Part shown: positions 17,056-25,691 of the stretch, piece after piece | Numbering within the stretch: position 1 is the stretch's first letter | Layout: every line of letters begins with the position of its first letter | From: Salinactinospora qingdaonensis | GTDB lineage: Bacteria > Actinomycetota > Actinomycetes > Streptosporangiales > Streptosporangiaceae | NCBI RefSeq assembly: GCF_039539445.1 | Contig: NZ_BAABDD010000007.1 | Span: forward strand, 186,001 to 250,000 | Length of the DNA stretch: 64,000 nucleotides | Direction of reading: 5' to 3' | Program-made: the position numbers and the translations under genes | Notes under the pieces: model-generated | The model's input: the letters and a program-made list of their open reading frames with translations, nothing else | Databases searched by the model: none | Told to the model about the DNA's origin: nothing

Positions 17056-17937
17056 CTACCGCGTTTCGGTCAGGCGTTGGCGGGCCAGCTCCACCAGTTT
17101 CTCCGCCTCGGTGGCCGGTATCGCGCCGTCGACCACCACGGTCACCATGCTGCGGTACAGCCTCGCATCCGCCGCCATGGCCAGCTCCCGGTCCCAGGCC
17201 AGGCTCGCGCCCACCCCCGGATACTCCTGGGCCCGCACGAACCAGGGATCGCCGGCCTCGTCGGCCGCGGTGAAGAGTAGCGTCCAGGCCGCGCCCGGCG
17301 TGGTGCCGCTCAACGCCAGCCACCTAGCCCGCGAACCGTGCAGCGCCTCCTCGCCTTCGGCGCCCTCGGGGCCGAAGCAGCGCGGCGGCTGCGCCGCGAT
17401 GGGAGCGCGCCAGAAGAACCCGCCATAGCCGGCATCGGGACGCCCGTTGGTGGCGGGGCTACCGATCGACAGTTCCCCTCCGGAGGTGTTGTGTAGTCGG
17501 GTGGTGAACTCCAGCGCCCAGGCGAACTCGGTCAGCGCCACCGCCCGGTAGTCGCGTTCTTCGGTGAACACCTCCGCGCCGTCGCGGCGCTGCCACGACA
17601 CCAGTTCGCGGCGGTGCTCTGGCCGGTCGAGCAGCCACTCTCGGTGTCGTTGCCTGCCGTGGTTGGCCAGCCAGGTCGGTCCCTGGCCCCGCACGAACGT
17701 GGTCCCACCCCAGAAGTTGGTGCCGCACACATCGGCCACGGCCATGCTCACCCCCAGGTGGTGAGGGTGGTCCTCGGGGCGGACCTCGGTGACGACGGTT
17801 CCCCCCAAGGTCCGCACCGTCTCCAGGTAGGGGCGCGGCGACAACCCGTCTTCGACCCCCGCGCCCGAACGCCAGGTCGCGACCGGTCGCTCACCGGCCC
17901 GCAGCTTCACCGGCGGGTCACCGTGGTCGGTGCTCAC
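17056..17937 (-). CDS. DUF6807 (PmoA-type) family protein
   Basis: This 293-aa protein belongs to the family labelled 'methane oxygenase PmoA' in databases. The name is misleading, and these proteins are not methane monooxygenases. Recognisable segments are RPYLETVRTLGG, the conserved HHLGVSMAVADVCGTNFW and ATNGRPDAGYGGFFWR. The fold is all-beta and probably binds carbohydrate, and no reaction is assigned. GTG 17937 overlaps the Gfo/Idh stop by 4 nt. Members are commonly linked to Gfo/Idh dehydrogenases and sugar isomerases, as here. Confidence 0.82.
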   Translation of the reverse strand: MSTDHGDPPVKLRAGERPVATWRSGAGVEDGLSPRPYLETVRTLGGTVVTEVRPEDHPHHLGVSMAVADVCGTNFWGGTTFVRGQGPTWLANHGRQRHREWLLDRPEHRRELVSWQRRDGAEVFTEERDYRAVALTEFAWALEFTTRLHNTSGGELSIGSPATNGRPDAGYGGFFWRAPIAAQPPRCFGPEGAEGEEALHGSRARWLALSGTTPGAAWTLLFTAADEAGDPWFVRAQEYPGVGASLAWDRELAMAADARLYRSMVTVVVDGAIPATEAEKLVELARQRLTETR

Positions 17938-19100
17938 GGGATCACCTCCGCGTTCGCCCATGGGGCGCCCAGCTCGGAGAACAGCGCCATCTCGGCGGCG
18001 CTGCGCTCCACCAGCTCGTCGATTCCCTTGACCGTGCGGTGCACGTCCGCCCCGCTGGTGTCGATACGTTGGTGCTCTTCTGGCAACGGGCGGGGGTCGG
18101 GGGCGGTACGCACCGCCTCCAGTACGCTCATGAAGCCTGTCGTTGCCTCGGGAGGCACCAGTAAGGGGGTGCCTGCGGCCACGTGGTTCAGCAGGTTTTC
18201 CAGCAGGTCGGTGCGGCCGTGCACGAGAGCCTGCGCCTCCGCGCCCGGGCGTAGCACGCTGATCTCGTCGCGCGTGTAGTGCAGCGTGATCCGCCCGTGG
18301 TCGCCGTTGATGCTCACATACGGGTCGGCGGCGGTCGTGGCGCACAGCGTCACCGCCACTGTCACCGGCGTGCCGTCGGGGGCGCGCACCCGCATACAGG
18401 AGGTGTCGTCGCTTTCGATGGGGTGGGCGTGGAACAACTCCAGTTCCACCTCTTCGGCCACCTGGCGGTCGGCCCCCGCCAGCCGCAGTGCGGTGATCAC
18501 GGCGTGGGCGAACGGGTTGGTCAGAGCCCCGTCGACCACGTCGGTGCCCTCGATGCGGCGTCGCCCCGCCCAGGGGGCGCGCGCGTAGTAGGCCGAGGTG
18601 CGCTGCCACGCGCCGGCTCCGCCCACGCCGCGCACAGCGCCGATCGCCCCGGAGCGCGCCAGCTCGGCAGCGGCGTCCACCGCCGTCGACCCCAGGTTTT
18701 GGAACCCGATCTGGCAGGCCAGCCCCGAGCGGGAGACCTCAGCGGTCAACGCCTCGTGGTCGGCCAGCGTCGCCGCCGGCGGCTTCTCTAACAGCACGTG
18801 GCTGCCGTGGGCCAGCGCCACGCGCGCCAGCGGCAGGTGGGTGTGGATGGGGGTGGCCACCACGGTGACCGCCGCGCCGGTGGCCGCCAGCAGCTCGCCG
18901 AGGTCATCGGAGTGGGCGGGCTCGCCCAGCCCGTGCAGATCCTCGCGCGCCACCGGTACCCGATCGCACACGCCCACCAGCCGCACTCGCCCGGCGTCGG
19001 CCAGGCGGCGCAGGTTGGACAGGTGCCACTGGCCGTGCCCGTGCGCGCCGACCAGCACCACCGGTGCGGGTTCGCGCGTTTGCTGCGTGTGTGCTTGCAA
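17934..19100 (-). CDS. Gfo/Idh/MocA family oxidoreductase (second copy)
   Basis: This predicted NAD(P)-dependent dehydrogenase (388 aa) has N-terminal VVLVGAHGHGQWH as dinucleotide loop, VVATPIHTHLPLA, and the family EKP motif as LLEKPPAATL. It differs clearly from the copy at 5855, so the two probably do different steps or opposite redox directions on related sugars. The start is TTG 19100, 5 nt after the permease stop, within a four-gene operon. The downstream DUF6807 gene overlaps it. Substrate unknown. Confidence 0.87.
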   Translation of the reverse strand: MQAHTQQTREPAPVVLVGAHGHGQWHLSNLRRLADAGRVRLVGVCDRVPVAREDLHGLGEPAHSDDLGELLAATGAAVTVVATPIHTHLPLARVALAHGSHVLLEKPPAATLADHEALTAEVSRSGLACQIGFQNLGSTAVDAAAELARSGAIGAVRGVGGAGAWQRTSAYYARAPWAGRRRIEGTDVVDGALTNPFAHAVITALRLAGADRQVAEEVELELFHAHPIESDDTSCMRVRAPDGTPVTVAVTLCATTAADPYVSINGDHGRITLHYTRDEISVLRPGAEAQALVHGRTDLLENLLNHVAAGTPLLVPPEATTGFMSVLEAVRTAPDPRPLPEEHQRIDTSGADVHRTVKGIDELVERSAAEMALFSELGAPWANAEVIP

Positions 19101-19105
19101 CTTCT

Positions 19106-20008
19106 CTACCCCTTTACCGCGCCGGCGCTGATGCCTTGGACAAGGAAACGCTGGATCACCGCGAAGATCAGCACCACCGGTAGGGCGGCGACCACACCGC
19201 CGGCGGCCAGCGCCCCGAAGTCGACGCTGAACTCGCCGATGGTGTAGTTGAGCCCGACCGGGATCGTGTACTTGTCCTGTTCGCTGATGAACATCAGGGC
19301 GAACAGGAAGTTGTTCCAGGTGTCGATGAAGGCGAACGAGCCCACCGCCACCAGCCCGGGCCGCAGCATCGGCAGCACGACCAGGAAAAAGCCGCGCAGC
19401 CGGGAGCAGCCGTCGACCCAGGATGCCTCCTCCAGCTCCACAGGGATGTTACGGACGAAACCGCTGAGCAGGATCAACGACAGTGGAAGTTGGAAGACGG
19501 TGTTGGCGATGACCAGCGACCACAGGCTGTTGGTCAGGTTCAGCAGGCTGAACAGTTCGAACAGGGGGATGAGCATCATCGCGCCGGGGATGAACTGCGT
19601 GCCCAACATCGCGATCAGGAACAGGGCCTTGCCGCGGAAGTTGTAGCGCGCCAGCGCATAGCCCCCGGCCAGGGCGACCACACTGGTGGCCACCAGCGCG
19701 GCGATGCCGACTTTGACGCTGTTGAGGAAGTAGGTGCCGAACCCGATGCCGTTCCAGACCGTGTCGAAGTGCTCGACGGTCAGCGGCCAGGGGACGATCC
19801 CGGTGGTGCCGGCGGGCCGGATCGCGTACAGGATCATCCAGTAGAACGGGACGACCGTGAAGATCAGATAGAGGGTGAGCGGGACGAAGATCTCCCACCG
19901 GAACGGCTTGCGCCGGCGCCGCGGGGCGGGGGGCTCCTCGGAGGTGGGGCGCTGTTCGGGAACCGGCTCGTGGACGCTACCGGGGAGGGTGGCTCGGTCG
20001 ACGCTCAC
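19106..20008 (-). CDS. CUT1 sugar ABC transporter permease (MalG-type)
   Basis: This 300-aa inner-membrane permease has six predicted helices after a Pro/Arg-rich cytoplasmic N-terminus. The EAA loop EEASWVDGCSRLRGF contacts the ATPase, and the C-terminus ISAGAVKG is typical of MalG-type subunits. GTG 20008 overlaps the upstream permease stop by 4 nt. No ATP-binding subunit is encoded nearby, so a shared MsiK-like ATPase encoded elsewhere is expected. Confidence 0.92.
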   Translation of the reverse strand: MSVDRATLPGSVHEPVPEQRPTSEEPPAPRRRRKPFRWEIFVPLTLYLIFTVVPFYWMILYAIRPAGTTGIVPWPLTVEHFDTVWNGIGFGTYFLNSVKVGIAALVATSVVALAGGYALARYNFRGKALFLIAMLGTQFIPGAMMLIPLFELFSLLNLTNSLWSLVIANTVFQLPLSLILLSGFVRNIPVELEEASWVDGCSRLRGFFLVVLPMLRPGLVAVGSFAFIDTWNNFLFALMFISEQDKYTIPVGLNYTIGEFSVDFGALAAGGVVAALPVVLIFAVIQRFLVQGISAGAVKG

Positions 20009-20931
20009 GTGCGGTCACCTCCGAACCGGCTCAGCCGCAGGTAGGTGACCGAGCAGATCAGTAGCAGGGCAAAGCCGGCGGTGGTTAGCGCTGAGCCGTA
20101 GCCGAAGTTGTAGGAGTCCACAGCCTGGCGGGCGACGTAGAGGGGCAGGGTGGTGGTGGCGTTGGCCGGGCCGCCGCCGGTGAGCGTGTAGAGCAGGTCG
20201 ACGTTGTTGAACTCCCACACCCCGCGCAGCAGCGTGGACAGCACGATCGCGTTCTTGAGGTGGGGGAGTGTGATGTGCCAGAACCTGCGCCAACGGTTGG
20301 CGCCATCAACCGAGGCCGCTTCGTAGAGGTCCTTCGAGGCCGTTTGCAGGTCGGCGAGGAGCAGGATCGCGAAGAAGGGCACCCCGCGCCACAGTTCGGC
20401 CACGACGGCGGCACCGAAGACGGTGTCGGGGTTGGCCAGCAGTGCCGTACCCGGATCGCCGATCCCCAGATCCGCCAGGAAGCGCAGGAAACCGGTGGTG
20501 GGGCTGTAGATGAGAATCCATAGCACGGTGGTGAGCACGCCGGAGATGGCCCACGGAGCGAATACGGTGGCGCGCGCCAGGCCGCGGAAACGGAAAGCCT
20601 CGTTGACGATCAGCGCCAGCAGCAGCCCAAATAGCAACTGTAGCGCGATTTCCCAGCCCACCCACTGGGCGGTGAAGCCCAGGCTCTGCCAAAACAGCGG
20701 GTCCTCGAAGAGCATCCGCCGGTAGTTGTCCAGGCCGGCGAAGCCGTTGTTCCACGGTTCGGCGACGTTGTAGTGCTGCAAGCTGTAGTAGAAGACGCTC
20801 GTGATGGGATACAGCAGGAACACGATCATCAGCAGCACCGACGGTGCTATGAGAACGTAGGGAACCCACTGTCGGCGGGGACGGCCTCGCGGGGTCGGGC
20901 CCGCGCGGCGTCGTTGGGTCAAGGAAGCCAC
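20005..20931 (-). CDS. CUT1 sugar ABC transporter permease (MalF-type)
   Basis: This 308-aa permease has about six transmembrane helices and the EAA motif EAASVDGANRWRRFW. It is the first gene of the operon permease-permease-Gfo/Idh-DUF6807. The start is GTG 20931. It is preceded by a strong vegetative promoter whose start site is covered by a LacI-type operator. It works with the lipoprotein encoded at 15119-16456. Confidence 0.92.
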   Translation of the reverse strand: MASLTQRRRAGPTPRGRPRRQWVPYVLIAPSVLLMIVFLLYPITSVFYYSLQHYNVAEPWNNGFAGLDNYRRMLFEDPLFWQSLGFTAQWVGWEIALQLLFGLLLALIVNEAFRFRGLARATVFAPWAISGVLTTVLWILIYSPTTGFLRFLADLGIGDPGTALLANPDTVFGAAVVAELWRGVPFFAILLLADLQTASKDLYEAASVDGANRWRRFWHITLPHLKNAIVLSTLLRGVWEFNNVDLLYTLTGGGPANATTTLPLYVARQAVDSYNFGYGSALTTAGFALLLICSVTYLRLSRFGGDRT

Positions 20932-20963
20932 GCCACCGACTCTTTCTCTCGACTCGTCTTTTG

Positions 20964-20975
20964 GAAAGCGCTTGC
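20964..20975. promoter_or_regulatory. LacI operator at permease operon start site
   Basis: GAAAGCGCTTGC differs from the palindrome by one base. It covers the predicted transcription start of the permease operon, 6-17 nt downstream of the -10 element, an arrangement expected to give tight repression. Confidence 0.7.
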
Positions 20976-20981
20976 CGAGTT

Positions 20982-21010
20982 AATCTAGACAGCGTGCACA
21001 CCGATGTCAA
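20982..21010 (-). promoter_or_regulatory. vegetative promoter of the permease operon
   Basis: On the minus strand TTGACA (21010-21005) and TAGATT (20987-20982) are separated by exactly 17 nt. This is a near-consensus housekeeping-sigma promoter. It faces left toward the permease genes. Confidence 0.7.
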
Positions 21011-21139
21011 CGGTATGGAAACGCCCCCGCTCCCGGCATACCCCCACAGCCACCTCCACTTGACCAGCGCAAACGTCCGCATCCCTCCCGTTGACCCGCG
21101 CTGCCACGGCACGGAAGACCATGGAAAGGACAATCAAGC

Positions 21140-22267
21140 GTGGCCAAGGACCACTACACCCATCTAGGGGCGTTCTCCGACTGGACCGCACTACCCGGCG
21201 CTGTCCGCCCCCACAGCGCCGCACCCCCCGATCCTCACGCCGTCCACGCCGCCCTCGACGCCCCACCCCCACCCGACCACCTCGACGTCACCTCCCGCGC
21301 CCCCTGGTACCGCGACGGCGTGACCGGCCAGGAGGTGTCGTGGTGGCCCGGTTTCGGCCCTCGCACCCGCGCCTGGGTCCTACGCCCCGCCGGCGAACAC
21401 CGCCCCCTTCCCGGCGTGCTCGCACTGCACTGCCACTCCGGCATGCGCGCGTGGGGGCGACACAAAATCGCCGATGGCCCCGACACCACCCCGCCCGAGA
21501 TCACCGCGCTGCGCCGCACCATCTACGAGGGGGCCGCCCTGGCCACCGAGATCGCCCGCCAGGGCTACACCGTCCTCGTCCACGACGCCTTCGGCTGGGG
21601 CAGCCGCAGCTTCCGCACCGCCGACATGCCCCAACGGGTACTCGACTACGCCCGCGCCGAGATCGCCCACCGCCGCAAGGCCGGCGAGACCTTCACCCCC
21701 GCCCAAGAGTTCGACGTCGCCGCCCGCCACCACGAGCCCGTCCTCGCCAAATACTGCGGCGTCCTGGGCACATCGCTGGCCGCTATGGTGCTGCGCGAAG
21801 ACCGCATCGCCCTGGACTACCTCACCAGCCGCGCCGACGTGCACGCCGACCGCATCGCATGCGTGGGGTTGTCCGGCGGCGGCTGCCGCGCGGCACTCCT
21901 GCACGGCCTGGACCCCCGTGTACGAGCCAGCGTGATCTCCTGCATGATGTCGACCTTCGCCGGGCTGCTCGACCGCCACATCGACGCCCACACCTGGATG
22001 CTGCTCACCCCCGGCCTCAGCGCCGTGTGCGACTGGCCCGACGTCCCCGCGCTGCGCGCCCCCGCGCCGCTGTTAGTGCAGTACGCCACCGCCGACCGGC
22101 TCTTCTCCGACACGGGTATGCGCGACGCCGACGCCCTGCTGCGCCGCCGCTATGCCCAGGCCGGCGCCCCCGACGCCTACACCGGCGCCCACCACCGGGG
22201 CGATCACGCGCTCTCCGCCGCCATGCGCGCCCAAGCTCTCGACTGGCTCGCCCACCACCTGCATTGA
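21140..22267 (+). CDS. alpha/beta hydrolase, acetylxylan esterase/dienelactone hydrolase-like
   Basis: This 375-aa alpha/beta-hydrolase has the nucleophile elbow GLSGGG with Ser245, an oxyanion region around ALHCHSGM, the acid near YATADRLF and the histidine in HHRGDHALS. No signal peptide is seen, so it acts in the cytoplasm. It may remove acetyl or methyl esters from imported pectic oligosaccharides, by context only. GGAAAGGA lies 9 nt before GTG 21140. It is divergent from the permease operon and may share the operator-controlled region. Confidence 0.8.
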   Translation: MAKDHYTHLGAFSDWTALPGAVRPHSAAPPDPHAVHAALDAPPPPDHLDVTSRAPWYRDGVTGQEVSWWPGFGPRTRAWVLRPAGEHRPLPGVLALHCHSGMRAWGRHKIADGPDTTPPEITALRRTIYEGAALATEIARQGYTVLVHDAFGWGSRSFRTADMPQRVLDYARAEIAHRRKAGETFTPAQEFDVAARHHEPVLAKYCGVLGTSLAAMVLREDRIALDYLTSRADVHADRIACVGLSGGGCRAALLHGLDPRVRASVISCMMSTFAGLLDRHIDAHTWMLLTPGLSAVCDWPDVPALRAPAPLLVQYATADRLFSDTGMRDADALLRRRYAQAGAPDAYTGAHHRGDHALSAAMRAQALDWLAHHLH

Positions 22268-22347
22268 CCGGCCACAGCTCGCCGCCGTCCCGCAGCGGGT
22301 AGCGCCGGCGTCTCCTGCCTGCCAACGTCGACCAAGGAGCGATTCCC

Positions 22348-23034
22348 ATGCCTGCTGCTCGTTTCGAGCTTGCCCGTCCCCGCGCGCTCATGGTGCGCGG
22401 AGGCTGGGAAGGCCACGAGCCCGTGGCCACCACCGAGCTGTTCTTGCCCGTGCTGGAGCAGGCCGGATTCTCCGTCGAGATCCACGACGATCTCGCTGTC
22501 TACGACGACGAGGAGCGCTTGGCCCACACCGATCTCATCGTGCAGTGCTGGTCCATGGGCCACCTTTCCGACGAGCGCGCCGAGCGCCTGGCCGGGGCCG
22601 TGCGCGCCGGTACCGGCTTCGCCGGCTGGCACGGCGGGGTCGTCGCCGCGTTCAAGGGCAACGAACGGTACTGGCAGCTCACGGGAGGGGTGTTCGTGGC
22701 CCATCCGGGCGACATGCGGCCCCACTCCTACGACATCGTCGCCGAGCGCGCCGACCATCCGATCGTGGCCGGGCTCGGCCCTTTCCACGCCTACACCGAA
22801 CAGTACTGGGTGCTCACCGACGACCTCGACGACGTGTTGGTCACCACCACCCACCCCGCCGACAGCCACACCCCGTGGCCGCGTCCGGTGACCGTGCCCG
22901 CAGTGTGGACCCGCCAGTGGGGAGCCGGCCGCGTCTTCGTCAGCACCATCGGCCACCACCGGCCCGACTTCGACACCGCCCACGTGCACACCCTCACCGC
23001 CCGCGGCCTACTGTGGGCCGGGCGAGCCCTGTGA
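22348..23034 (+). CDS. ThuA-domain protein
   Basis: This 228-aa protein with a glutamine-amidotransferase-like fold is of the ThuA/trehalose-utilisation type. Typical segments are VRGGWEGHEP near the N-terminus, GTGFAGWHGG and the C-terminal FVSTIGHHRPD. ThuA-type proteins cluster with Gfo/Idh dehydrogenases and with sugar isomerases in routes using 3-keto sugars. The reaction is still uncertain. AAGGAGCG lies upstream of ATG 22348. It is probably co-transcribed with the esterase, 80 nt away. Confidence 0.85.
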   Translation: MPAARFELARPRALMVRGGWEGHEPVATTELFLPVLEQAGFSVEIHDDLAVYDDEERLAHTDLIVQCWSMGHLSDERAERLAGAVRAGTGFAGWHGGVVAAFKGNERYWQLTGGVFVAHPGDMRPHSYDIVAERADHPIVAGLGPFHAYTEQYWVLTDDLDDVLVTTTHPADSHTPWPRPVTVPAVWTRQWGAGRVFVSTIGHHRPDFDTAHVHTLTARGLLWAGRAL

Positions 23035-23135
23035 TCGCCCGGCCCGGTCGCCGGCCGGCTCAGCCCGAGCCGCTGGAGTCGGCCAGTCGCGAGAGTGGTA
23101 GCGCGCCGGCGACTTCGGGGCCATAAGCTGGCGCT

Positions 23136-24026
23136 ATGTCCGGCATAATCGCGGCGCCTCAGGATCGCGCTCCGCTGTTGCCCTCCCCGCTGGTTGAGGT
23201 GGCCGACGAGCGTCTGCGCCGCCGAGGGGTGCGGCTGCTGCTCAAGCGCGACGACCTCATCGACGCTGAGATCCCGGGCAACAAGTGGCGTAAGCTCCAG
23301 CCCAACCTCGCCGCCGCCCGCCGGCAGGGCCACCGTAGGCTGTTGACCTTCGGCGGCGCCTACTCCAACCACATCCGTGCGGTCGCCGCCGCCGGCCACC
23401 GCTATGGGCTGGCCACCATCGGTGTGATCCGCGGCGAGGAGCACACCCCGTTGAACTGGTCGCTGTCCTACGCCGCCCGGCGCGGGATGCGGTTGGTTTA
23501 CCTGGACCGGGCCACCTACCGTCGCAACCACACCCCCGAGGTCATCGACCGGTTCCGCCGCGAGTACGGCAGCTTCTACCTGGTACCCGAGGGCGGCAGC
23601 AACGCGCTCGCCGTGCGCGGCGCGATGGCCGTGCCCGCCGAGGTCGACGAGCCCTTCGACGTCATCTGCTGCCCGGTGGGAACCGGCGCCACCGTGGCCG
23701 GCATCGCCGCCGGGCTCGCCCCGCCCGCGCGGGCCGTGGGGTTCTCGGTGCTCAAGGGCGGCGACTTCCTCGCCGCCGACGTGGCACGACTCCAGGACGA
23801 GGCCGGTGTGCCCACTCGCAATTGGCGGATCGAGACAGGGTTCCACTTCGGTGGTTTCGCCAAGCAACCCCCCGAACTCGCCGGTTTCGTCGACGACTTC
23901 GCCGGCCGCCATGGCATCACCCTGGAGTGGGTCTATGTCGCCAAGATGCTGGCCGGGGTGTTCACTATGGCCCAGCGCGGCGACTTCACTCCGGGCACGA
24001 CCGTCGTGGCCGTCGTCACCGGCTGA
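23136..24026 (+). CDS. PLP-dependent D-cysteine desulfhydrase / ACC deaminase family
   Basis: This 296-aa fold-type II PLP enzyme has PLP-binding Lys50 in PGNKWRKL, the substrate loop GGAYSNH and the phosphate loop GTGATVAG. Family members deaminate 1-aminocyclopropane-1-carboxylate or desulfurate D-cysteine, and the sequence does not decide between these. It is shorter than the usual 320-340 aa. It follows ThuA by 101 nt but has no obvious metabolic link to the sugar locus. A strong hairpin follows. Confidence 0.88.
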   Translation: MSGIIAAPQDRAPLLPSPLVEVADERLRRRGVRLLLKRDDLIDAEIPGNKWRKLQPNLAAARRQGHRRLLTFGGAYSNHIRAVAAAGHRYGLATIGVIRGEEHTPLNWSLSYAARRGMRLVYLDRATYRRNHTPEVIDRFRREYGSFYLVPEGGSNALAVRGAMAVPAEVDEPFDVICCPVGTGATVAGIAAGLAPPARAVGFSVLKGGDFLAADVARLQDEAGVPTRNWRIETGFHFGGFAKQPPELAGFVDDFAGRHGITLEWVYVAKMLAGVFTMAQRGDFTPGTTVVAVVTG

Positions 24027-24064
24027 GAGCGCGCGGTCGCGGCGCCGGCAACGTTTGCCTATAT

Positions 24065-24098
24065 GCGAGCACGCCGGGCTCTGTCGTGGCGTGCTCGC
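24065..24098. terminator. hairpin between PLP enzyme gene and tRNA
   Basis: An 11-bp perfect stem (GCGAGCACGCC 24065-24075 with 24088-24098) and a 12-nt loop lie 38 nt after the PLP-enzyme stop and downstream of the oppositely oriented tRNA. It is a likely bidirectional terminator. Confidence 0.6.
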
Positions 24099-24102
24099 GC
24101 GG

Positions 24103-24125
24103 TTGGCTGTCAGTTTGGCTGTCAG
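24103..24125 (+). repeat. 11-bp direct repeat near tRNA 3' side
   Basis: TTGGCTGTCAG occurs at 24103-24113 and 24115-24125, separated by one T. It lies between the hairpin and the tRNA 3' end. No integrase gene is near, so I do not call an attachment site. Confidence 0.5.
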
Positions 24126-24176
24126 CCCGGCTGTTCTCCACCTCCCGAGAACGAGGAATTCGCTGGTCACAGGTTG

Positions 24177-24250
24177 TGGGGCGGGTGGGACTTGAACCCA
24201 CGGCCCACGGATTATGAGTCCGCTGCTCTGACCGGCTGAGCTACCGCCCC
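24177..24250 (-). tRNA. tRNA with CAU anticodon (Met elongator or Ile2)
   Basis: The minus strand folds as a complete cloverleaf. The acceptor is GGGGCGG with CCGCCCC, the D arm contains AGCTCAG, the anticodon loop is CTCATAA, and the T arm is GTGGGTTCAAGTCCCAC. The CAU anticodon fits elongator tRNA-Met or the lysidine-modified tRNA-Ile2, which I cannot tell apart with certainty. The GGGG acceptor start argues against the initiator type. The discriminator is A and no CCA is encoded. Confidence 0.92.
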
Positions 24251-24860
24251 TCGCCAGAGAAGCGTAACCCGGCAAGCGCCCACATTCTCAGGCGATGCCG
24301 ACCATCGTGTGTTCGCTGGCAGCGTGGTCCGCTGTGCGGGTGGGAGCAGCGCTTTTGCGCAGCCGGGGAAATCGCGGGAAAGCACGTGCATGATCACGTC
24401 CCGTATGGGCAGAGGGCCACTCGAACACGAAGAAAAACGTCTCAGTGCTTCTTCCGTGTGGCGGGTGCCTGGGTGCTCGACTCGGGCACCACCTCCTCGC
24501 GGCCGGCGCCGGCGTTAATGCCAGGGGACGCCGCGACGCCGGACGGTTCGGCCGCGGTTATGGGGAAAGCCGCGCCGGGCCCGGAGTGCGGACGCACCAC
24601 CCAGTGGGGGGCCCACTACCGGCCCACTGGAAGCGGGGAGGTGTTCGGGACGCCTCGATTTCTTGGGAGACCGTCGAGGCGTCCCGACTCATGTCCCGCA
24701 CCTCTCCGCCCCTGTCCGGCCCTGCCTAGACGCCATTGCCGTGCCGTGGCCACGACGCGGCGCACCCACGCCGCGGTGCTGGCCGCCCGCGAGGCTCACC
24801 ACGCCCGTGGACGCTATGGCAGTCCCCGCCTGACCAGGGCAGCGCCGCAGGCCGGAGCGA
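24251..24860. other. intergenic region upstream of the tRNA
   Basis: These 610 bases hold no recognisable gene. The right part contains two hairpins. One is CCAGTGGG 24601-24608 with 24623-24630, and the larger is listed separately. The left part holds the tRNA promoter area. Confidence 0.4.
24646..24686 (-). terminator. hairpin downstream of alpha/beta hydrolase gene
   Basis: A 13-bp perfect stem (CGGGACGCCTCGA 24646-24658 with 24674-24686) and a 15-nt loop lie about 175 nt after the stop of the hydrolase encoded on the minus strand. No U-tract is seen. Confidence 0.4.
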
Positions 24861-25595
24861 TCACACCGGCGAGTGCTGGCCAGCCGGCTGTAGATAGGCC
24901 CGGAACCACTCCATGGCCGCACCGGTCACCTGCTCCAGCGTCCCGGGCTCCTCGAAGAGGTGACTCGCCCCGGGGACCACGTGAACCCGGTTGGGAGCGC
25001 GCAGTGAGCGTGTGGCGGCGTAATTGACCCGGATCACCGGCTCGTCGAGGCTTCCCACGATCAGCAGGACGGGCGCCGTCACCGACGGCAGGACCTCGCC
25101 GGCCAGGTCGGGCCGGCCGCCGCGCGAGACCACCGCGTGCACCTGCTTGGGCCGCTCGGCCGCGGTCCCCAACGCGGCGGCGGCACCTGTGCTCGCCCCG
25201 AACAGGCCCAGCGGCAATTCGGCGCTCTCTGTCGAGGTGGCCAACCAGTCGGCCGCCCCCGTCAGTCGGCGCGTCAGCATAGGGATGTCGAAGCGCAGCT
25301 CGCGCGTTCGGGCGTCGACCTGCTCCTCGGCTATGGTCAGCAGGTCGATGAGCAAGGTGGCGAAGCCGTGCGTGTTCAAGGTCCGCGCCACCTCCCGGTT
25401 GCGTGGGCTGTGCCGCGAGCTGCCGCTGCCGTGGGCGAACAGCACCACCCCTTGGGCCTGTGGCGACAGGGAGAGGTCTCCGGTCAGCACGGCGCCGTCG
25501 ACCTCGACGGACACTTCCCTGCTGGGCATGGGATCGGTACGCGTGGCCTGCTGGGGCGGGCGAGCCCTGGGCTCGTCACCGTGGCGTGGGTTCAT
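24861..25595 (-). CDS. dienelactone hydrolase-type alpha/beta hydrolase
   Basis: This 244-aa cytoplasmic hydrolase has GVVLFAHGSGSSRHSPRN as oxyanion region, the nucleophile elbow GLFGASTGAAAA, the acid in GSLDEPV and the histidine in GASHLFEEPG. Such proteins are often joined to phosphoribosyltransferase domains, but here the domain stands alone. ATG 25595 is preceded by AAGGAGAGAG. The DUF3140 gene lies 96 nt upstream in the same direction, so co-transcription is possible. Substrate unknown. Confidence 0.87.
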   Translation of the reverse strand: MNPRHGDEPRARPPQQATRTDPMPSREVSVEVDGAVLTGDLSLSPQAQGVVLFAHGSGSSRHSPRNREVARTLNTHGFATLLIDLLTIAEEQVDARTRELRFDIPMLTRRLTGAADWLATSTESAELPLGLFGASTGAAAALGTAAERPKQVHAVVSRGGRPDLAGEVLPSVTAPVLLIVGSLDEPVIRVNYAATRSLRAPNRVHVVPGASHLFEEPGTLEQVTGAAMEWFRAYLQPAGQHSPV

Positions 25596-25691
25596 CGGCT
25601 CTCTCCTTCGGCGCGCTTTGCTGGCCATCGGCGGGTCGGTTGTGGGTGATTCCGCCCTTCACTTGCCGATGGCCGGCCTCAGGTTCGGGGC

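Noticed and set aside
17056..17937. methane monooxygenase subunit (database name PmoA for DUF6807)
   Set aside because: The protein is soluble, has no membrane helices or copper-site residues, and sits among sugar genes. The family name is a misnomer.
17938..18609. N-terminal extension of the DUF6807 gene
   Set aside because: It overlaps the Gfo/Idh gene in another frame. GTG 17937 fits the family start and the GTGA overlap.
24386..25027. 213-codon frame between tRNA and hydrolase gene
   Set aside because: It is low-complexity Pro/Arg/Ala, runs into the hydrolase gene antisense, and has no ribosome site.
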